From CAYZFD01 sp964477735 (GTDB lineage Bacteria > Bacteroidota > Bacteroidia > Flavobacteriales > Flavobacteriaceae), in assembly GCA_964477735.1 (NCBI GenBank), contig CAYZFD010000024.1, positions 1-27,113 on the forward strand: 27,113 bases of DNA, given 5' to 3'. The position numbers and the translations under genes were made by a program. The number at the start of each line of letters is the position of its first letter. Positions within the stretch are counted from its first letter, which is position 1. Positions 21,413-27,113 of this stretch are shown one piece after another. The notes beneath the pieces were generated by a model. It had not been told where the DNA came from. It searched no databases and worked only from the letters and a program-made list of their open reading frames with translations.

Positions 21413-24097
21413 TTAATCGTTCAAAACCGGATGCAGCCATTTTTTGGCCTCATCAAGTGTAATTTTTCTTCGTTTTTGATAGTCTATGAGCTGGTCTTCA
21501 GTAATTTTTCCTAAGCCAAAATATCGTGCTTCGGGGTGGGCAAAATAATAGCCCGAAACCGAGGCGGCTGGCCACATGGCCAAACTTTCAGTGAGTTGAA
21601 CTCCAATTCGTTCTTCTACCTTCAACAGTTCCCAAATGCTGATTTTTTCTAAATGGTCGGGGCAAGCGGGATAGCCTGGAGCTGGACGAATGCCTTTATA
21701 TTGCTCTCGAATGAGCGCTTCGTTGTCGAGCGTTTCTCCTTGGGCATAACCCCAATGCTGGGTGCGCACTTTTAGATGTAAATATTCAGCAAAGGCTTCT
21801 GCCAATCGATCGGCAAGTGCTTTCACCATGATGCTGTTATAATCATCGTTTTCGGACTCAAATTTTGCAGCCAACTCTTGGGTGCCAAACCCTGCTGTCA
21901 CGCAAAAACACCCCACATAATCGGGGATACCTTCATTTTTGGGTGCTATAAAATCGGCTAGGGCAAAACTGGGCTTATCTTCACGTTTATTAAGTTGCTG
22001 TCGCAAAGTCAAAAATCGGGCTTGCACCTTGGATCTTTGCGCATCGGCATACACCTCTATATCATCCTCGACAGCTTGGGCAGGGAAAATTCCAAAAACG
22101 GCTTTGGCCGTTAGTTTTTTATCCCGAATAAGGGTCTTTAGCAATTGTTGGGCATCTTCAAAAAGCTGGGTGGCTTGCACTCCAACAATCGCATCTCCTA
22201 AAATTTCAGGATAACGCCCGTGCAAATCCCATGACCTAAAAAACGGACTCCAATCGATATAGGGTTCTAATTCAGAAAGTTCTTGATTTTCGATCACTTG
22301 AACGCCTATTTCGGCTGGTTTGACAGGGGGTGTTGTTTTCCAGTCGATCTTAAACTTGTGAGCCCTAGCTTCGAGAAGTGATCGGTAGGTCTTTTGCTTT
22401 TTTCGACCTGCATATTGAAGTCTAAAGTTTTCATAATCTTCCTGAATGCTTTTCTTGTAGGCATCAGAGGCTTCGTTTTGCAACAAATTACCTACAACCG
22501 TAACTGCCCTTGAGGCGTCATTGACATGCACGACCGAATGTGCATATTCAGGCTCTATTTTCACAGCTGTGTGTGCTCTTGAAGTAGTGGCACCACCAAT
22601 CAGTAAAGGAATGTTAGCTGATGTTTTATTTAATTCTTTAGCCAAAAAAACCATTTCATCCAGCGAAGGGGTGATGAGGCCACTAAGCCCAATAATATCA
22701 ACATTTTCTTTCAATGCGGTTTCAATTATTTTTTCTGGCGGAACCATCACGCCCAAATCAATTATATCATAATTGTTACAACCCAACACAACACCCACAA
22801 TGTTTTTACCAATATCGTGGACATCACCCTTCACGGTAGCCAATAATATCTTACCAGCTTTTTGCTGCTCCCCTGTTCCATCTGCTTCAATGAATGGCAG
22901 AAGGTAGGCCACCGCTTTTTTCATTACTCGAGCAGATTTCACTACTTGCGGTAAAAACATTTTTCCACTGCCGAACAAATCTCCCACCACGTTCATGCCG
23001 TTCATTAAATAGCCCTCAATAACTTCAATGGGGCGGTTTGCTAACTGCCTGGCCTCTTCTACATCTTCCGCGATGAAAACATCAATTCCCTTCACTAAAC
23101 TATGGGTGATGCGGGCTTGTAAGTCGTTTGAGCGCCATGCCAAGTTCTCTTTAAGGACGGTTTTCCCTTCCCCCTTAACTTCTTCGGCATAGGACAATAG
23201 GCGTTCTGTGGCATCATCTCTTCGGTTGAGCAACACATCTTCAACATACTCTAAAAGGTCTTTGGGAATTTCATCATAGACTTCTAATAGAGAAGGATTA
23301 ACAATCCCCATAGTCATTCCATGCTGAATGCCATGGTATAGAAAGGCTGCATGCATGGCTTCACGCACTTTGTTATTTCCTCTAAAGGAAAAAGAAACAT
23401 TGCTCACCCCACCGCTTACATGTGCTAATGGAAGATTTTGGCGAATCCACTGTGTGGCTTTAAAAAAATCTAGGGCATTGTTTTGATGGGCTTCTATTCC
23501 AGTAGCAACTGGAAAAATATTAGGGTCAAAAATAATGTCTTGTGGTGGAAACCCGACTTCTTCTACCAAAATTTTATAGGATCGGCGACAAATGTCAATT
23601 CTACGCTGTAGGGTGTCTGCTTGACCTACCTCATCAAAAGCCATGACAATAACAGCTGCTCCATAGCGCTTAATTTTTTTGGCCTGCTCCACAAAGGTGG
23701 CAGCACCCTCCTTAAGACTAATGGAGTTGACAACACATTTTCCTTGCACCACTTTGAGTCCAGCTTCAATAATTTCCCACTTAGAACTGTCGATCATTAT
23801 AGGAACACGTGCTATGTCGGGCTCGGAAGCGATCAAGTTTAAGAAAGTAGTCATCGCATGAACCCCATCGAGCATGCCTTCGTCCATGTTTATGTCAATG
23901 ATTTGTGCCCCGCCTTCCACTTGCTCTTTGGCCACTTCGAGGGCCTCGTCATATTTTTCTTCTTGAATGAGTCGCAGAAATTTTCGAGAGCCAGTCACAT
24001 TGGTACGCTCACCGACATTCACAAAATTTGTTTGTGGTGTAACAACCAAAGGCTCAAGTCCTGAAAGGGTCAAATATTTCTGCTGTTGGTATGGCAT
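21413..24097 (-). CDS. metH: Cobalamin-dependent methionine synthase, C-terminal half (folate, B12 and reactivation domains)
   Basis: This 894-residue protein lacks the homocysteine-binding domain of full-length MetH. It begins with the pterin-binding barrel (FVNVGERTNVTGSRKF near 25-40, DINMDEGMLDG, MIDSSKWE). The cap and Rossmann B12-binding domain follow, with cobalt-ligand H427 in DVHDIG (425-430) and GLSGLITPSLDEM. The C-terminal AdoMet activation domain has RPAPGYPACPDHLEK. The missing N-terminal part is encoded by a separate gene two positions upstream in the same operon. The start shares one base with the stop of the small gene between them (TAATG). It is intact rather than a frameshift: each half has its own start and a different gene lies between. 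Confidence 0.97.
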   Translation of the reverse strand: MPYQQQKYLTLSGLEPLVVTPQTNFVNVGERTNVTGSRKFLRLIQEEKYDEALEVAKEQVEGGAQIIDINMDEGMLDGVHAMTTFLNLIASEPDIARVPIMIDSSKWEIIEAGLKVVQGKCVVNSISLKEGAATFVEQAKKIKRYGAAVIVMAFDEVGQADTLQRRIDICRRSYKILVEEVGFPPQDIIFDPNIFPVATGIEAHQNNALDFFKATQWIRQNLPLAHVSGGVSNVSFSFRGNNKVREAMHAAFLYHGIQHGMTMGIVNPSLLEVYDEIPKDLLEYVEDVLLNRRDDATERLLSYAEEVKGEGKTVLKENLAWRSNDLQARITHSLVKGIDVFIAEDVEEARQLANRPIEVIEGYLMNGMNVVGDLFGSGKMFLPQVVKSARVMKKAVAYLLPFIEADGTGEQQKAGKILLATVKGDVHDIGKNIVGVVLGCNNYDIIDLGVMVPPEKIIETALKENVDIIGLSGLITPSLDEMVFLAKELNKTSANIPLLIGGATTSRAHTAVKIEPEYAHSVVHVNDASRAVTVVGNLLQNEASDAYKKSIQEDYENFRLQYAGRKKQKTYRSLLEARAHKFKIDWKTTPPVKPAEIGVQVIENQELSELEPYIDWSPFFRSWDLHGRYPEILGDAIVGVQATQLFEDAQQLLKTLIRDKKLTAKAVFGIFPAQAVEDDIEVYADAQRSKVQARFLTLRQQLNKREDKPSFALADFIAPKNEGIPDYVGCFCVTAGFGTQELAAKFESENDDYNSIMVKALADRLAEAFAEYLHLKVRTQHWGYAQGETLDNEALIREQYKGIRPAPGYPACPDHLEKISIWELLKVEERIGVQLTESLAMWPAASVSGYYFAHPEARYFGLGKITEDQLIDYQKRRKITLDEAKKWLHPVLND

Positions 24098-24375
24098 TAG
24101 GCGTAATGTTCTACTAATGAAGATTCAAAAAAAGGATGGACTCTCGACCTCCACTCCTGAAATGCTGCAGATGTTCTAAAACCAACCGTATGATCTTCTA
24201 AGCTTTCCCAATTCACCAATAAAATATATTTGTGTGGGGCTTCGATACATCTTCTTAGATCGTGAGAAATGTAACCTTTAGCTGAAGCTAAAAAGTTTTT
24301 GGCTTCTTCATATTGTTGTTCAAAATCGAGTTCCTGACCCTTTTTTACATGGAATAGCGCAACTTCTAAAATCAT
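24097..24375 (-). CDS. Small antibiotic-biosynthesis-monooxygenase-fold (ABM, dimeric alpha-beta barrel) protein
   Basis: This 92-residue protein starts MILEVALFHVKKGQELDFEQ and has the single-domain ABM pattern: an N-terminal strand (LEVALFHVKKG), a helix with FEQQYEEAKNFLASAKG, strand KYILLVNWES (46-58), then the characteristic ESLEDHTVGFRTSAAFQEWRSRVHPFFE. Such domains dimerise, and members include monooxygenases, heme-degrading enzymes and proteins of unknown role. It is placed between the two methionine synthase genes: its start lies 2 bp after the N-terminal-half stop, and its stop shares one base with the C-terminal-half start. An ATG at 24459 would overlap the upstream gene by 82 bp and is rejected. 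The function is not known. Confidence 0.85.
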   Translation of the reverse strand: MILEVALFHVKKGQELDFEQQYEEAKNFLASAKGYISHDLRRCIEAPHKYILLVNWESLEDHTVGFRTSAAFQEWRSRVHPFFESSLVEHYA

Positions 24376-24377
24376 GA

Positions 24378-25373
24378 TTAAACAGAGTTTTTTCTTGGTG
24401 AATAGGTTTTCGCAAGTGCCGCAATAGCAGCAATGTGCTTGGGGGTGGTACCACAACATCCTCCTACGATATTGAGTAAATTTTCATCTAAATAGCTTTT
24501 AATAAGCCGATTCATCTCTTCGGGAGATTGGTCATATTCTCCAAATTCATTAGGCAAACCTGCGTTGGGGTGCACTGAAATATTCAAATCGGTATGGGCT
24601 GCCAATCTTTGAATGTAGGGTTTAAGCTGATCTGCACCCAAAGCACAATTTAACCCAATGGACAGTAGTGGAATGTGAGACACAGAGATCAGGAAAGATT
24701 CTACTGTTTGGCCAGATAAAGTGCGACCACTAGCATCTGTGATGGTTCCGCTCACCATTATTGGTGTTTTGGCTGATTGGGTTTCGTTGAAAGCATCGAT
24801 TGCAAACAACGCTGCTTTGGCATTCAGGGTGTCGAAAATGGTTTCAACAAGTAATATATCAGCACCTCCATCCACTAGCCCACGGACTTGTTCGGTGTAG
24901 GCCGCAACGAGCTCATCAAAATTTACGGCACGGAACCCAGGATCGTTGACATTGGGAGACATGCTAGCGGTTTTGTTTGTTGGACCAATAGATCCTGCCA
25001 CAAAACGCGGTTGTTCGGGGTTGCTCTTTGTGAAAAAATCAGCTACTTCTTTAGCCAAACGCGCCGATTCATAATTAAGTTCATAAACCCATTCTTGCAA
25101 ACCATAGTCAGCCATGGCAATAGAAGTGGCCGAAAAAGTATTGGTTTCAACAATATCGGCACCAGCTTCAAAATAGGCACGGTGTATGGTGCGGATGGCA
25201 TCGGGCTGTGTGAGTGAAAGCAAGTCATTGTTTCCTTTAAGTGGTGTGGGATGATCTTTAAATCGCGCTCCACGGAAATCTACTTCAGAAAATTGATAGG
25301 CCTGAAGCATGGTTCCCATGGCCCCATCTAGGATTAAGATTCTTTCCGACAAACAGTCCTCTAAGCTTTTCAT
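24378..25373 (-). CDS. metH: Homocysteine S-methyltransferase domain protein (methionine synthase N-terminal half)
   Basis: This 331-residue barrel equals the homocysteine-binding module of MetH. Zinc ligands are C243 (GLNCALG), C306 and C307 (GGCCGTTP). The N-terminus ILDGAMGTMLQ and the VETNTFSAT and VAGSIGPTNKTAS motifs are family hallmarks. It would bring zinc-bound homocysteine to the methylcobalamin carried by the separate C-terminal protein. The ATG at 25373 overlaps the metZ stop by one base (TGATG); an ATG at 25442 would run into metZ. A standalone BhmT/MmuM-type enzyme is less likely because the other half of MetH is in the same operon. Confidence 0.94.
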   Translation of the reverse strand: MKSLEDCLSERILILDGAMGTMLQAYQFSEVDFRGARFKDHPTPLKGNNDLLSLTQPDAIRTIHRAYFEAGADIVETNTFSATSIAMADYGLQEWVYELNYESARLAKEVADFFTKSNPEQPRFVAGSIGPTNKTASMSPNVNDPGFRAVNFDELVAAYTEQVRGLVDGGADILLVETIFDTLNAKAALFAIDAFNETQSAKTPIMVSGTITDASGRTLSGQTVESFLISVSHIPLLSIGLNCALGADQLKPYIQRLAAHTDLNISVHPNAGLPNEFGEYDQSPEEMNRLIKSYLDENLLNIVGGCCGTTPKHIAAIAALAKTYSPRKNSV

Positions 25374-26545
25374 CAACAGGCGTTTAAGGCTTGTTCTATA
25401 TCGGATTTGATGTCGTCGAAATGCTCCAACCCAACAGAGCAACGCACAAGGCCATCGGTAATATTGACTTCAAGGCGATCTGGCTCAGAAAGTTTGCTGT
25501 GGGTTGTTGAGGCAGGATGGGTTACTATGGTGCGACTGTCGCCCAAATTGGCCGACAATGAGCAAAGCTGAATGGCATCTAAAAATCGTCGTCCAGCGGC
25601 CACACCTCCTTTTAGTTCGAAAGTGACAATATTGCCTCCTTTTTTCATTTGCTTTTTGGCAATTTCGTAGGAGGGATGGGAAGGTAAAAAGGGATATTTT
25701 ACCCAATTTATTTTGGGATGTGATTCTAAAAATTGTGCTAAAGCCAAGGCATTTTCGCAATGTTTTTCTAGGCGCACAGCTAGGGTTTCTAAACTTTTGG
25801 AGAGCACCCATGCGTTAAAGGGTGAGAGCGCCGGTCCAGTGTTTCGGGAGAAAAGATAAATTTCACGGATCAGTTCTTTTTTTCCTACGGTAATCCCTCC
25901 TAAGACACGTCCTTGTCCATCGATCATTTTGGTGGCGGAGTGAATGACCAAGTCAGCACCAAACTTAATGGGCTGCTGTAGGTAGGGTGTTGCAAAACAA
26001 TTGTCAATGACCAAAATAAGTCCATGCTTTTTAGCCGCATTCGAAAGCAATTCTAAGTCGAGCAAATCAACTCCAGGATTGGTGGGGGTTTCGGCGTATA
26101 GAATTTTTGTTGTGGGGCGAATTAATTCATCTATTTTATGAATTTCATCTACCTTAAAATAGGAAGTTTCAATATTCCATTTGGGTAAAAACTTGGTAAA
26201 CAAAGTGTGGGTGGAACCAAAAACCGATCTCGCCGAAATGATGTGATCGCCACTGTTGAGTAGCGCTGCAAAAGTTGAAAATACGGCTGCCATCCCGGTT
26301 GCAAAAGCATAACCATCTTCGGCACCTTCAAGCCTGCAAATCTTTTCCACCAACTCGGTGGTATTAGGGTTTGTGAAACGGCTGTAAATGTTGCGTTCCT
26401 TTTCTTCGGCGAATGAAGCGCGCATATCTTCCGCATCCTCAAAAATAAAACTGGATGTGAGATAGAGCGGCACAGAATGTTCTAAAAAATCTGTTCTATC
26501 TAGCTGGGTGCGAATGGCTTGGGTTTCAAATTTATGATTACTCAT
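25373..26545 (-). CDS. metZ: O-acylhomoserine sulfhydrylase / cystathionine gamma-synthase family (MetZ)
   Basis: This 390-residue PLP enzyme of the Cys/Met metabolism family has its PLP lysine at K206 in SATKMIDGQGRVLGG. Other hallmarks are YSRFTNPNTTELVEKI (54-69), FATGMAAVFS (81-90), ETPTNPG (152-158) and D181 in VIDNCFATP. Its probable job is direct sulfhydrylation of O-acylhomoserine to homocysteine. The upstream metX makes O-acetyl- or O-succinylhomoserine, so which ester is used is not readable. ATG 26545 gives MSNHKFETQAIRTQ and overlaps the osmC stop by 4 bp (ATGA); an upstream frame to 26617 is rejected. Cystathionine gamma-synthase activity is an alternative. Confidence 0.93.
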   Translation of the reverse strand: MSNHKFETQAIRTQLDRTDFLEHSVPLYLTSSFIFEDAEDMRASFAEEKERNIYSRFTNPNTTELVEKICRLEGAEDGYAFATGMAAVFSTFAALLNSGDHIISARSVFGSTHTLFTKFLPKWNIETSYFKVDEIHKIDELIRPTTKILYAETPTNPGVDLLDLELLSNAAKKHGLILVIDNCFATPYLQQPIKFGADLVIHSATKMIDGQGRVLGGITVGKKELIREIYLFSRNTGPALSPFNAWVLSKSLETLAVRLEKHCENALALAQFLESHPKINWVKYPFLPSHPSYEIAKKQMKKGGNIVTFELKGGVAAGRRFLDAIQLCSLSANLGDSRTIVTHPASTTHSKLSEPDRLEVNITDGLVRCSVGLEHFDDIKSDIEQALNAC

Positions 26546-26961
26546 ATTGTTTGGTTGTTTAAGATGACGGTGTAGGAAATGGCAGCGGTTTGGCGCACAA
26601 TTTTGGAAACAGAGCAATATTTGTTTAATGACAAATCAACTGCCCTTTTGGCTTTGGCTGGTGGAATATCCCCTTCAAAAGTGATGGTCAGGTGAATTTT
26701 GTCGAAAATGGCAGGAATTTCATCCTCGAGACGATGTCCTTCAACGTCAATAGTGAAACGCTCAGGAGTTATTTTTTGTTTGTTAAAAACATACATGATA
26801 TCGATACTGCTACAACCTGCCAAACCCATCAAAACCAATTCCATTGGGCTTGCGCCTTTAGGATTCTCTGTGGCCGATTTGTTGTCGATCGATACCTTAT
26901 AGCCCTTAGGATTTTCGATACTGCTATGGTAGTTGTTTTGGTGGGTTAGCGTTACTTTCAT
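26542..26961 (-). CDS. OsmC/Ohr-family protein
   Basis: This 139-residue protein has the two redox cysteines of the family: C50 in MGLAGCSSIDIM and C116 in NKYCSVSKI. SPMELVLMGLAGC and a strand with HLTITFEGDIPP are typical. OsmC proteins reduce organic hydroperoxides as dimers in the cytosol. The start overlaps the metX stop (ATGA), and the stop overlaps the metZ start (ATGA), so it is cotranslated with methionine enzymes. The substrate is unknown; its location suggests protection or thiol/persulfide chemistry around homocysteine synthesis, which is inference. Confidence 0.92.
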   Translation of the reverse strand: MKVTLTHQNNYHSSIENPKGYKVSIDNKSATENPKGASPMELVLMGLAGCSSIDIMYVFNKQKITPERFTIDVEGHRLEDEIPAIFDKIHLTITFEGDIPPAKAKRAVDLSLNKYCSVSKIVRQTAAISYTVILNNQTI

Positions 26962-27113
26962 TGAACAGGGATTGAAATATTTTGTTTAAAGATTGGACTC
27001 AGCAAAGCCGTTAACTGCTCATATTCCATGAGGAAAGCATCGTGCCCGTGCACAGAACGAATGGTTTTGAAAAACACATTTTTCTTGTGAGGCATAAGCT
27101 GGGTGTAGGTGCG
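26958..27113 (-). CDS. metX: Homoserine O-acyltransferase (MetX), C-terminal end, truncated by window edge
   Basis: The last 51 residues are present. The sequence VHGHDAFLMEYEQL contains the catalytic histidine of the alpha/beta-hydrolase-fold homoserine O-acetyltransferase, which is followed in the family by a short helix, as here (LLSPIF). The N-terminal part lies beyond the right edge. The TGA stop overlaps the osmC start as ATGA. It is the first visible gene of the methionine operon; the operon's promoter, and any SAM riboswitch, would lie outside the window. Confidence 0.93.
   Translation of the reverse strand, partial: RTYTQLMPHKKNVFFKTIRSVHGHDAFLMEYEQLTALLSPIFKQNISIPVQ

Noticed and set aside
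21413..25373. Frameshifted or broken metH pseudogene
   Set aside because: Both halves are intact with proper starts and stops, complete active-site motifs and tight coupling, and a separate gene lies between them.
1..27113. CRISPR array, tRNA/rRNA genes, intact transposase, prophage or toxin-antitoxin pair
   Set aside because: Nothing of the kind was seen on either strand: gaps are short and all sizeable frames belong to housekeeping families or shadows.

Overview
The window looks like a piece of a Flavobacteriia (Bacteroidota) chromosome. The evidence is AT-rich DNA, weak Shine-Dalgarno sequences, recurring TAnnTTTG-type -7 promoter elements, a 38-residue ribosomal protein THX, a methionine synthase encoded by two genes, and protein sequences close to flavobacterial forms of PyrE, FtsH and a NUDIX protein. 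It is ordinary, densely packed core-genome DNA: no rRNA, tRNA, CRISPR array, prophage or intact insertion sequence was found. No gene-free stretch exceeds 300 bases; the longest is 221 bp, at 20232-20452.

Left part (1-4946): the 3' end of trpF, then trpB and trpA in an overlapping tryptophan operon. Next comes a PAP2 lipid phosphatase overlapping an EptA-type phosphoethanolamine transferase, probably a pair that remodels lipid A phosphates. The small ribosomal protein THX gene follows.

Middle-left (4936-12305): on the minus strand yaaA, an RluA-type pseudouridine synthase and a membrane-anchored PASTA protein. On the plus strand ddl and coaD, then a lipoprotein alpha/beta hydrolase. A minus-strand NUDIX gene diverges from pyrE plus an SRPBCC protein, and biotin-protein ligase lies on the minus strand.

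Middle-right (12377-20231): rsfS and ftsH, then a LUD-domain gene, cdsA, psd and an acyl-CoA-binding protein as a phospholipid-synthesis operon. valS (minus) converges on that operon and diverges from a DUF1573 periplasmic protein gene (plus). The two divergent promoters share a perfect 12-bp inverted repeat.

Right part (20453-27113, minus strand): a compact methionine operon in transcription order metX (partial), osmC, metZ, metH N-terminal half, a small antibiotic-biosynthesis-monooxygenase-fold gene, metH C-terminal half, metF. Every junction overlaps or is 2-3 bp. Together these genes acylate homoserine, sulfhydrylate it to homocysteine, and methylate it with methyl-folate from MetF. The small gene wedged between the two halves of methionine synthase is the most attractive candidate for an uncharacterised partner. 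The 221-bp gap at 20232-20452, downstream of this operon, holds a dense set of inverted repeats and may be a structured RNA or mobile-element remnant.
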